NCBI RefSeq assembly: GCF_030269515.1
Contig: NZ_BSTM01000008.1
Location: forward strand, 124,001-188,000
Direction: 5' to 3'
DNA length: 64,000 nt
Origin: Actinomadura sp. NBRC 104412
GTDB taxonomy: Bacteria; Actinomycetota; Actinomycetes; Streptosporangiales; Streptosporangiaceae
Shown here piece after piece: positions 47,188-54,528 of the stretch. Both the position numbers and the translations under genes were made by a program. How positions within the stretch are numbered: the stretch's first letter is position 1; each line of letters starts with the position of its first letter. Below the pieces are notes generated by a model. That model did not search any database and was not told the origin of the DNA. It saw nothing but the letters and a program-made list of their open reading frames with translations.

Positions 47188-48639
47188 ATGCGGCTTCACC
47201 GAGGTTCCCGGAGTGTCCTGTTCAGCGCGGGCGCGGTCAGTGCGGTGGCGGTGCTGGCGGCGGGCACCGCATGGGCCTGCCCACCGGAGCCGGGCAACCA
47301 GCAGACGGCCACCTCGCAGGCCCAGGGCGAAGGCCGCAGCCTTGGGGCGCACGCGGGCCACGTACGGCGCGATGCGGCCACGAGCACGAAATCCGCCGCC
47401 GCGCCGGGTGCTCAGAAGGGCGTCCAGCACGTGGGCAACGTGCCCGAGCCCAAGGAGGCCACATCCCTGGTCTTCATGGACTACGGCAAGGGCAGAACCA
47501 AGCGCACCATCATGTACGTGACGGGCCGGTTCGGACTGAAGGCGTACGACATCAGCGCCGACCCCCGCGCCCCCAGGCTGGTGGGCTCGTTCGACCTGCC
47601 GGGGTACTGGCAGGGCGAGGACACCGAGGCCGACCACAAGCGCAAGATCATCTACCTGTCGCGGGACCCGCGGGCGTTCGGCGGCACCACCGACACCGGC
47701 GAGTCGGGCATCTACGTCATCGACGTGTCCCGGCCCGAGAGGCCGACGCAGATCGCCTACACGCAGGTCCCTGCCGGGCACACCACCTCGTGCGTCAACG
47801 ACTGCAAGTACCTGTGGACGGGCGGGCCCGCCAAGGCGTCGTGGATGCCGGCGGACTGGGGCGGGCGCCCGATCTGGGTCACCGACGTGCGCAACCCGCG
47901 CAAGCCCAAGGTGTTCAAGGACCCCATCGACACCGGGCGCAACGACGGCGTGACCGACTACTCCCACGACATCCAGGTCGACTCCGCCGGGATCGCCTGG
48001 TCGTCCGGGCGAGGCGGGGTACGCGGCTACCGCACCAGCGGACGCCACTACGACCCTGTGAAAAAGCGCTACCGCGTCGCCACCCCATGGAACCCCATCC
48101 CCTACGCGGGCGGCGGTATCGACGAGGCCACCACCTTCTCCTCGTTCATGCACAACAGCTACCGCGCCGTGGGCAAGACCCGGGACCAGGGTCCCGACCC
48201 GCGCAAGTGGGGTGACGGGCAGACGCTCATCGTGACCGAGGAGACCTTCAATCCGGGCTGCGTGAACGACGGCCTGCTGGTGCTCGCCTCGCTGAAGGGC
48301 TCGTACGGCGGCCAGGGGTGGCGTTCCACCCCGCAGAAGCCGTTCCGGCTCCAGACGCTCGGTACGTGGAGCGTGGCGGGGCAGGAGGGCAGCCTCCCCG
48401 AATCCCAGACCGAGGACTGCTCGGCCCACTACTTCGACGTCGAGAACGGCGTCCTGGCGATGGCCTTCTACTCGCAGGGCACCCGGTTCATCGACGTGCG
48501 CGACCCCACCAACCCCCGCCAGATCGCCTACTTCCGACCGGAGAACGCCCAGGTGTGGGCGGCCTACTACCACGGCGGTTACGTCTACATCGCCGACCAT
48601 CGGCGCGGCATCGACGTCGTCAAGCCCACCTTCCGCTGA
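47188..48639 (+). CDS. Secreted LVIVD-repeat beta-propeller protein
   Basis: Predicted 483 aa, ATG 47188 opening a Sec leader (VLFSAGAVSAVAVLAAGTAW, then ACPPEP). Repeated LVIVD-type blades are evident: GRFGLKAYDISADPRAPRLV, SGIYVIDVSRPERPTQIAY, GRPIWVTDVRNPRKPKVF, TRFIDVRDPTNPRQIAYF and YIADHRRGIDVV. Four cysteines (CVNDCKY, FNPGCVND, TEDCSAHY) suggest disulphides outside the cell. These proteins are common actinomycete exoproteins without known activity; the propeller may bind protein or glycan. The M14 carboxypeptidase gene follows 71 bases later. Confidence 0.87.
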   Translation: MRLHRGSRSVLFSAGAVSAVAVLAAGTAWACPPEPGNQQTATSQAQGEGRSLGAHAGHVRRDAATSTKSAAAPGAQKGVQHVGNVPEPKEATSLVFMDYGKGRTKRTIMYVTGRFGLKAYDISADPRAPRLVGSFDLPGYWQGEDTEADHKRKIIYLSRDPRAFGGTTDTGESGIYVIDVSRPERPTQIAYTQVPAGHTTSCVNDCKYLWTGGPAKASWMPADWGGRPIWVTDVRNPRKPKVFKDPIDTGRNDGVTDYSHDIQVDSAGIAWSSGRGGVRGYRTSGRHYDPVKKRYRVATPWNPIPYAGGGIDEATTFSSFMHNSYRAVGKTRDQGPDPRKWGDGQTLIVTEETFNPGCVNDGLLVLASLKGSYGGQGWRSTPQKPFRLQTLGTWSVAGQEGSLPESQTEDCSAHYFDVENGVLAMAFYSQGTRFIDVRDPTNPRQIAYFRPENAQVWAAYYHGGYVYIADHRRGIDVVKPTFR

Positions 48640-48710
48640 CCGGACTCCATCAGGATGCGGGCCGTTCGGGGGCGCAGCCCGTTCGTCACGAGCAACAGGA
48701 GGCTCCCCTC

Positions 48711-49823
48711 GTGCGACCAACGCGACCCGTGCGACCTACGCAACCCTTGCGATCCGTGCGATCTGTTCGGCGTGTCCGTCTCCTCCGGCCCTTCGTCGCC
48801 GGCCTGTCCGTAGCCGCCCTCACGGCGGGCCTGCTGGCTCCCCCCGCCAACGCCGCCCCGTCGTACCGTCCCAACGCCGGGCAGGACGTCCGGCACCAGG
48901 GCGGCTCCGGCCAAGGGGCACGACTGCACACCAATGCCGAGCTGGCGCGCGCCCTGAAGAACCTGCAACGCGCCAGCCACGGGCGTGTGAAGGTCCGCAG
49001 CATCGGCAGGACCAACGAGGGGCGCCCGCTGTGGTTCGCCACCCTTGGGACCGGCCCCGAACGGCTGATGTACGTGACGCAGCAACACGGTGACGAACCG
49101 CTGGGCACCGAATCGGCCCTCCTGGCACTGCGCAAGCTCGGGTTGGGCAACGACCGCGCGTCCAGGAAGCTGCGTTCCAGGATCACGCTGGGCATCGTCG
49201 TCCGAGCCAACCCGGACGGCCATGTGCACGAGTGGCGCTACAACTACGACCCGGACGCGAACCCGGAGTTCGGCGAGCCGGGACAGGGCTACGACATCAA
49301 CCGCTACCACGATCCCGCGGTGAAGCCCGAGGACAACCCCGTGCCGGAGGCGGCCGCGATCCGCCGCCAGTACGAGGCGTTCCGCCCCTCCATCATGGTC
49401 GACTACCACATGCAGGGCCGGTACGCGTTCCCGCCGCCGGACGGCCGCGAGATCACGGCGTCCATCTTCTGGCCGAACGCCACGGGCGTGTCCGACGCCG
49501 CGCTCAACGCGTCCAAGCAGGTGGGCGTGCGGGTGTACGGGGCGTTCACCAAGGCGGGGGCGGTCGTGTCCCAGTACCCGGGCGGCACGTACCAGGGGAT
49601 CGCGCGCAACGCCTACGGCCTGCTGGGCAGCGCGTCACTGCTGGTGGAGCTGAGCAACCTGCCGCCCGAACGGCAGAACTTCCAGATCCGCACGGCCTAC
49701 ATCACCATGGTCGACCTGGCGTACGCCGCCGCGACCGGTGCGCTGGACGGCATCGACCCGGCCGAGGCCGACAAGATCCCGCCGCGCGGCCCGAGCCTGC
49801 CCCGCGATTCCTCCACCGGCTGA
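48711..49823 (+). CDS. Secreted M14-family zinc carboxypeptidase
   Basis: Predicted 370 aa. GTG 48711 is set by AGGAGG eight bases upstream; the frame extends back over the LVIVD gene only as a shadow. The leader is unusual: it opens with a repeated Val-Arg/Pro pattern (VRPTRPVRPTQPLRSVRSVR) encoded by imperfect tandem GTGCGA-like repeats, then a normal hydrophobic core (FVAGLSVAALTAGLL). Zinc ligands appear in YVTQQHGDEPLGTESAL (H and E) and VDYHMQGR (H); the catalytic Glu is probably in LLVELSN. Likely hydrolyses peptides or cell-wall peptides outside the cell. May be co-expressed with the LVIVD gene. Confidence 0.87.
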   Translation: MRPTRPVRPTQPLRSVRSVRRVRLLRPFVAGLSVAALTAGLLAPPANAAPSYRPNAGQDVRHQGGSGQGARLHTNAELARALKNLQRASHGRVKVRSIGRTNEGRPLWFATLGTGPERLMYVTQQHGDEPLGTESALLALRKLGLGNDRASRKLRSRITLGIVVRANPDGHVHEWRYNYDPDANPEFGEPGQGYDINRYHDPAVKPEDNPVPEAAAIRRQYEAFRPSIMVDYHMQGRYAFPPPDGREITASIFWPNATGVSDAALNASKQVGVRVYGAFTKAGAVVSQYPGGTYQGIARNAYGLLGSASLLVELSNLPPERQNFQIRTAYITMVDLAYAAATGALDGIDPAEADKIPPRGPSLPRDSSTG

Positions 49824-49844
49824 GCCCGCAGGCTCCCAGCGCGT

Positions 49845-50393
49845 TCAGGCACGGCGCCTGCGGGCGCGGAAGGCGGCGACGTTGGTGCGGTTGGCGCACG
49901 ACTCCGAGCAGAAGCGGCGCCGTCCTGAGCGTGAGGTGTCGGCGTAGACGCGGTCGCAGCCCTCGGCCGCGCACACGCCCGTCCGGTTCAGCCCGTACTC
50001 GCAGACCAGTTCGGACAGGTTCATCAGCGTCGTCGCCCGGAACCTGTGCGGCAGCACGGCGGACGGCGGCGCGTAGTGGATGTGCAGCCCCGCCGGGTCT
50101 CCGTGGTCGGCCAGGTGCGGGTGCATCGGGATGCTCAGCAGTTGCTCGTTGAGCAGGTCCACGGCCGTCTCCAGGTCGGTCGCCTCGAAGAACCGCCGCA
50201 GGATGCGTCCCCATTCACGGAACGCCTCGGCGTGCCCCGGCTCGAACTGCCGCCAGAAGAATCCGTGGTCGCGCAGCAGCCCCCGCAGGGCGTCCTCGGA
50301 GTCGTCGCCGTCCCGGCTGGTCACGGCGTTCACCAGTGCGACCGCGGCGGACACCCCGTGGCTCTTGTATCCGCTGTACCCGCTGATCCGCAT
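49845..50393 (-). CDS. CGNR zinc-finger (ABATE-domain) regulator
   Basis: Predicted 182 aa, ATG at 50393. An alpha-helical ABATE-type N-terminal domain (AVALVNAVTSRDGDDSEDAL to about residue 120) is followed by a treble-clef zinc finger, CAAEGCDRVYADTS...RRFCSESCANRTNVAAF, where the family hallmark CGNR reads CANR here, and a basic end. These proteins are stress-linked transcription regulators. Divergent from a small zinc-ribbon gene, with an inverted repeat between them. Confidence 0.88.
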   Translation of the reverse strand: MRISGYSGYKSHGVSAAVALVNAVTSRDGDDSEDALRGLLRDHGFFWRQFEPGHAEAFREWGRILRRFFEATDLETAVDLLNEQLLSIPMHPHLADHGDPAGLHIHYAPPSAVLPHRFRATTLMNLSELVCEYGLNRTGVCAAEGCDRVYADTSRSGRRRFCSESCANRTNVAAFRARRRRA

Positions 50394-50422
50394 TGCCGGG
50401 GCTCCCGCTCTCTGCCATCATG

Positions 50423-50455
50423 GTGTAAACGTCATTATAAAGATAACCCTTACAC
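50423..50455. promoter_or_regulatory. Inverted repeat between the CGNR regulator and the zinc-ribbon gene
   Basis: GTGTAA (50423-50428) and TTACAC (50450-50455) frame a 21-base AT-rich spacer (CATTATAAAGAT core), much richer in A+T than its surroundings. A plausible shared promoter/operator for the divergent pair; binding protein unknown. Confidence 0.45.
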
Positions 50456-50518
50456 GGCGGGCGCGCGGACGAAGCGAGGCGACGGCTCCGCGAGGCGGCC
50501 GGTGGGAACGGGATCCAT

Positions 50519-50701
50519 GTGAACGAGTGCCCGCGCTGCGGATGGCCTCAGTCCGACGTCTACGAGGTCATCTCCCGGCATCTGACGTCCGAGGGCGTGG
50601 TGACCTATACCAGGTGCGCCTGCGGCGCCGTCCAGATCCGCGTGCAGGCGTTCGAGACCGGACGGGTGGTGACCACCGGACGCCTTCCGGGCGCGTCCTG
50701 A
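50519..50701 (+). CDS. 60-residue zinc-ribbon protein
   Basis: GTG start at 50519 (MNECPRCGWPQSDVYEVISR). The knuckles CPRCG and CACG, 31 residues apart, form a zinc-ribbon, joined by strands (VVTYTRCACGAVQIRVQAFE). Such microproteins occur widely in actinomycetes, often in metal or stress regulons; function unknown. Its last bases lie in a tandem direct repeat (50689-50703 and 50712-50726, 15 bp identical), so the stop region is duplicated downstream. Confidence 0.7.
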   Translation: MNECPRCGWPQSDVYEVISRHLTSEGVVTYTRCACGAVQIRVQAFETGRVVTTGRLPGAS

Positions 50702-50824
50702 AGGGCCGGCAGGGCGCGTCCTGAAGAGACGCCCCCGGGGCTCTTGCCGGAAACGCCTCGCGGGCGGATCATGCAGTCACCGAGGAAGTCGGGGGCCGAG
50801 CGTTCCACCACCGGGAGGCGCCCC

Positions 50825-52372
50825 ATGCCTGACACCCCCGACCCGACAAAGAGCGTTCCCGACGAACCGCCATCGTCGCCCGTCTCCACCGACAAGAGCC
50901 TCCGGCTCGGCGTCAGCCGACCCGACCTGCCCGTCACCGACCTGCCCACCCCCGAGGAGGTCTTCGGCGTACGCCGGATCGGCCCCAAGGAGCTGTTCAA
51001 GTACGCCGTCGGCCCGAGCCTGATCGCGCTCGGCATCTCCATCGGCAGCGGCGAGTGGCTGCTGGGCCCGCAGGCCGTCGGGCAGTTCGGCTTCGAGGGC
51101 GTCGGCTGGGTCATCGTCGTCTCCGCGGTCCTGCAGACCTTCTACAACATCGAGTGCTCCCGGTACGTGGTGGCGACCGGGGAGGTGCCCGTCGTGGGGT
51201 GGGGCCGCGTCCCGCCCGGCTGGATGCTGTGGGTGCCGCTGTCGGTGCTCATCGTCATCTTCTCGTTCATCGTCGGCGGATGGGCCGCCTCCGCGGGACA
51301 GGGCCTGTACGCGCTGGTGCATGCCGAGACCGCGCCGGACGGCGCCGAGGAGCCACGGCTGTGGGCGATCGCGCTGCTGGTCGTGGTGTTCCTGATCACC
51401 GCGGCGGCGCGCCGGATCTCCCGGGCGCTGGAGCTGGCCAACTGGATCATGGTCGGTACGATCCTGGTGGGCCTGCTGCTGATGTGCCTGTTCATCGTCC
51501 CGTTCGGGATCTGGTGGGACGGCATCAAGGGCTTCGTCACCCCCGCCGCGCCGCCCGATGGCATCACCGCCACCCAGCTCGGCGGGCTCGCCGGGTTCAC
51601 CGCTCTGGCGTCCGGCCTCAACTGGTACGTGATGGGCCACTACCGGGACAAGGGCTACGGCATGGGCCACAAGGCCGGGTTCCTCTCCGGTATGCGCGGG
51701 ACCCGCGTCCAGGTACTGGCCAGCGGCGTGACCTTCCCCGACGACGCCAAGAACCGGGCGCTGTGGAAGCGCTGGTACCGGCTGCTGCTCACCGACATGT
51801 GGGGCGTCTTCTTCGTCGGCGCCATGGTCGGCATGCTGCTGCCGACGATCCTGATGGCCCGCGCGGTCGAGATCTCCGGTCAGGAGGTCACGCAGGCGAA
51901 CGTGCCGACCTTCGTGGCCAGCGCGCTGGACGCCGAGTACGGCCGCTGGCTGTTCTACATCGCGCTGCTCATGGGCGTGCTCGTCCTGTTCAGCACCCAG
52001 CTTGGAATATTCGAGGCGATGGTGCGGGTGACCACCGATGCCGCGCACGCCAGCAGCCCTCGGTTGCGGGCGCTGCTGGAGGGCGACCCGCGCCGCTTCT
52101 ACTACCCGTTCATGCTGGTGCTGCTGGTCATCATCGGGATCATCCTGCACTTCGCGCTGCCGGTCAGCCTGGTGCAGTGGTCGGCGAACATGTCCAACCT
52201 GGGCGCGCTGATCTACCCGTTCATGCTGATGTACCTCAACAGCAGGCTGCCGCGCCCCGCGCGGCCGCGCCCGTGGCACTACGTGATCCTGGTCCTGAAC
52301 TTCCTGTTCTTCGGGTTCTTCTTCGTCAACTTCATCGCCGACTTCGTCGGCGACCCGCTCGTGACGTTCTGA
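50825..52372 (+). CDS. Nramp-related membrane transporter without the DPGN metal motif
   Basis: Predicted 515 aa; ATG 50825 has GGGAGG upstream, so the ORF's longer form is rejected. About eleven to twelve helices with an acidic/proline-rich cytosolic start. In the first helix, where metal-transporting Nramps have DPGN, this protein reads GISIGSGEWLLGP, the SGEW-type subgroup common in actinomycetes. The sixth-helix region (LNWYVMGHYRDKGYGMGHKA) also differs from metal transporters. It has an LeuT-like fold and probably carries an organic amine or amino acid rather than Mn/Fe. The facing glutamine synthetase-like gene supports a nitrogen role, by inference. Confidence 0.8.
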   Translation: MPDTPDPTKSVPDEPPSSPVSTDKSLRLGVSRPDLPVTDLPTPEEVFGVRRIGPKELFKYAVGPSLIALGISIGSGEWLLGPQAVGQFGFEGVGWVIVVSAVLQTFYNIECSRYVVATGEVPVVGWGRVPPGWMLWVPLSVLIVIFSFIVGGWAASAGQGLYALVHAETAPDGAEEPRLWAIALLVVVFLITAAARRISRALELANWIMVGTILVGLLLMCLFIVPFGIWWDGIKGFVTPAAPPDGITATQLGGLAGFTALASGLNWYVMGHYRDKGYGMGHKAGFLSGMRGTRVQVLASGVTFPDDAKNRALWKRWYRLLLTDMWGVFFVGAMVGMLLPTILMARAVEISGQEVTQANVPTFVASALDAEYGRWLFYIALLMGVLVLFSTQLGIFEAMVRVTTDAAHASSPRLRALLEGDPRRFYYPFMLVLLVIIGIILHFALPVSLVQWSANMSNLGALIYPFMLMYLNSRLPRPARPRPWHYVILVLNFLFFGFFFVNFIADFVGDPLVTF

Positions 52373-52435
52373 CCCACGTTCCGATCCCACGTGCCGACCC
52401 CGGACGGGACCGGACGGGACCGGGCTCGCACGGGG

Positions 52436-52480
52436 CCGCCGCCACCCGCAGGCGTCAGTGACGCCAGCGGGTGGCGGCGG
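52436..52480. terminator. 45-bp near-perfect palindrome between converging genes
   Basis: Centred on base 52458, the palindrome pairs over 22 positions with a single A-A mismatch (52450/52466). Its outer arms are 52436-52449 and 52467-52480, its inner part GGCGTCA-G-TGACGCC. It contains the stop codon and last eight codons of the glutamine synthetase-like gene and starts 64 bases after the transporter stop. Best read as a bidirectional terminator. Confidence 0.8.
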
Positions 52481-53885
52481 TGATCTCGTCGGGAGTGGCG
52501 TCCTGGAACAGGGCCAGCTCGCCGCGCCGCACCACCGCGACGGTGTCGACCAGGGCCTCGCCGAGGGCGTCGCGCAGCACCGTGTCACGCTCGAACGCCG
52601 CCAGCGACTCCTCCAGGGAGGAGGGCAGCGCGTGGATGCCGCGCCGTTGGCGTTCGGCGGGGTCGAGCCCGGCCGGGTCGCCGTCGACCGGTTCGGGCAG
52701 GGTGGACTCGTCGTTCACGCCCGCGCGCCCGGCCGCAAGCACGGCGGCCAGGGTGAGATAGGGGTTGGCGGCGCCGTCGAAGCACTTGACCTCGAAGTTC
52801 GCCGTATGGCTGCGATTGCCCAGGGGCCCGGTGACGAAGCGCAACGCGGCCTCCCGGTTCTCCAGGCCCCAGCACGCGAACGCACCCGCCCAATGCGACG
52901 GTACGAGCCGCAGATAGCTCGCCACCGAGGGAGCGCCGATCGCCAACAGCGCGGGCAGTCGTGCGAGAATCCCCGCGGCGAACGCCTCACCGGTGGCCTG
53001 CATGCCGCACGGGCCGTCGCCCCCGGCCATCGTGTTGAAGGCGTCCTCGGCGGGATCGTCCTGCCACAGGCTCAGGTGGATGTGGCAGCCGTTGCCGACC
53101 GAATCGGGGGCGACCTTGGGGGAGAACGAGGCCACCAGATCGTGGGTGAAGGACACCGACCGGATCGTCTCGCGTACCAGCACCAGCGTGTCGGCCGCGC
53201 CGATCGGGTCCTCGGCCGCCACGGACAACTCCATCTGGCCCGCCGCGTACTCGGGGTGGATCTGCACCACCTCGACCCCGCTCGCCTCCAGCGCACGCAG
53301 CAGGTCACGCAGGTAGTCCGACAGCTCCGCCACCCGGGTCATCCCATAGGCGGGGCCGTTGCACGCAGGGACGAAGTCCTCCCCGTCCCCGTCCGACACC
53401 GCCCACTCAACCTCGAAGGCGGTGCGGACCGACAGGCCCTGGGCGGCCAGCCGCTCGACCTCCCGGTGCAGCAGCCATCGCGCGTCGATCGGGTGGGGCG
53501 TGCCGTCCTGGGTGAACCGTTCGGCCGGCGCCCACGCCCACCCCGGCATCCCCGCCAGCGGCACCAGGCGGTCCAGGACGGGGTGCAGCCGCAAATCCCC
53601 GACCGGGCCGCCCGCGTACCGGCCCTGGGTGATGGAGTCGTCCAGCAGGAAGGCGTCGAACACCGGCGACATGCCCACTCCCCAGGCGGCGGCGTGCTCC
53701 AGCCGGCTGAACGGCACGGCCTTGGTCCTGGTGATGCCGCTGGTGTCCACCCAGGTCATCGCGACCGCCGTCACGTCCTTGACGGGCGGTTCCGCGGCCA
53801 GCGCGGCGGCACGCTCGCGCCGCCGCTCCCGTTCGGCGTCGTCGAGGCGAGGCTGTAGGGCGGCGGTTCCGTCGTACTGGTTCAC
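52455..53885 (-). CDS. Glutamine synthetase-like ligase (GlnA/PuuA family)
   Basis: Predicted 476 aa; GTG 53885 with GGAG seven bases upstream. N-terminal beta-grasp (VAMTWVDTSGITRTKAVPFS) and catalytic domain with HPEYAAGQMELSVAAEDP (metal site), NGCHIHLSLW (GAGCHVH equivalent), RLVPSHWAGAF and the TANFEVKCFDGAANPYL end. The motifs differ from housekeeping GlnA and lack an adenylylation Tyr region, so it is likely a gamma-glutamyl-amine/polyamine ligase-type member. It would join glutamate to an amine using ATP. Convergent with the Nramp-like transporter. Confidence 0.87.
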   Translation of the reverse strand: MNQYDGTAALQPRLDDAERERRRERAAALAAEPPVKDVTAVAMTWVDTSGITRTKAVPFSRLEHAAAWGVGMSPVFDAFLLDDSITQGRYAGGPVGDLRLHPVLDRLVPLAGMPGWAWAPAERFTQDGTPHPIDARWLLHREVERLAAQGLSVRTAFEVEWAVSDGDGEDFVPACNGPAYGMTRVAELSDYLRDLLRALEASGVEVVQIHPEYAAGQMELSVAAEDPIGAADTLVLVRETIRSVSFTHDLVASFSPKVAPDSVGNGCHIHLSLWQDDPAEDAFNTMAGGDGPCGMQATGEAFAAGILARLPALLAIGAPSVASYLRLVPSHWAGAFACWGLENREAALRFVTGPLGNRSHTANFEVKCFDGAANPYLTLAAVLAAGRAGVNDESTLPEPVDGDPAGLDPAERQRRGIHALPSSLEESLAAFERDTVLRDALGEALVDTVAVVRRGELALFQDATPDEITAATRWRH

Positions 53886-54011
53886 GGTGACGCTCCAACC
53901 GGGGTCTTGAGGACGGCCCGAACGACGCAGGACGGTTCCAACGCCGCAGGACGGTTCCAAGGACGAAGGCGAGGTAACGGCATCGTAGAGTCAGCGGAGC
54001 TCACCCGAGCG

Positions 54012-54407
54012 TTATGCGCTCAGCGCGTTGCGTACCTCTTCCGGTATCGGCACCGGCTTCGGCTCATGCGAGCCCGGTTCGACACTGATGAAGACGAACT
54101 CGGCCACGCCGATGCGACGCCCGTCCACCGACAGGGCCACCGACACGTCGAACGACGTCCGTCCCCACCGGGTGACCTCGGGCCTCATCTCGACCACGTC
54201 ACGCCACCTCGCGGGCGCCTCCCACTCCAGGGACGCCTTCTTGACGACGTAATCGAACCGCCCCAGGTAGTCCGGCCCCAGCTCGCTCTGGATCCATGTG
54301 TCCATCGCGTCATCCAGGTAGACGAAGTAGTTCGGGTTGTACACCACGCCTTGCATATCGCAGTCGCCGTAACGAACCTTCACCCGATGCGTGAACCCCG
54401 TGCCCAC
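54012..54407 (-). CDS. Hot-dog fold acyl-CoA thioesterase (4HBT type)
   Basis: Predicted 131 aa, GTG start at 54407. The signature VRYGDCDMQGVVYNPNYFVY, with the catalytic Asp in DCDMQG and the long central helix YLDDAMDTWIQ, identifies a YbgC/FcbC-type 4-hydroxybenzoyl-CoA thioesterase-like enzyme. It hydrolyses a short or aromatic acyl-CoA in the cytosol; exact acyl group unknown. Divergent from the large DUF4132 operon across a 121-base spacer. Confidence 0.9.
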   Translation of the reverse strand: MGTGFTHRVKVRYGDCDMQGVVYNPNYFVYLDDAMDTWIQSELGPDYLGRFDYVVKKASLEWEAPARWRDVVEMRPEVTRWGRTSFDVSVALSVDGRRIGVAEFVFISVEPGSHEPKPVPIPEEVRNALSA

Positions 54408-54528
54408 TCGAACCTCCGTGCGGTCGATATCCCTCTGACCGGGTTGATCAGTACTGACCGACTCTAATCAGTGAATCTCGCTGCAACCGGGCGATAATTG
54501 TCGGCGGGCTGCCCTACCGTGTGGCGAC

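Noticed and set aside
47094..48215. ORF starting at ATG 47094 with a good ribosome site
   Set aside because: It runs out of frame across the LVIVD gene and is Arg/Gly-rich; the LVIVD frame has the leader and repeats.
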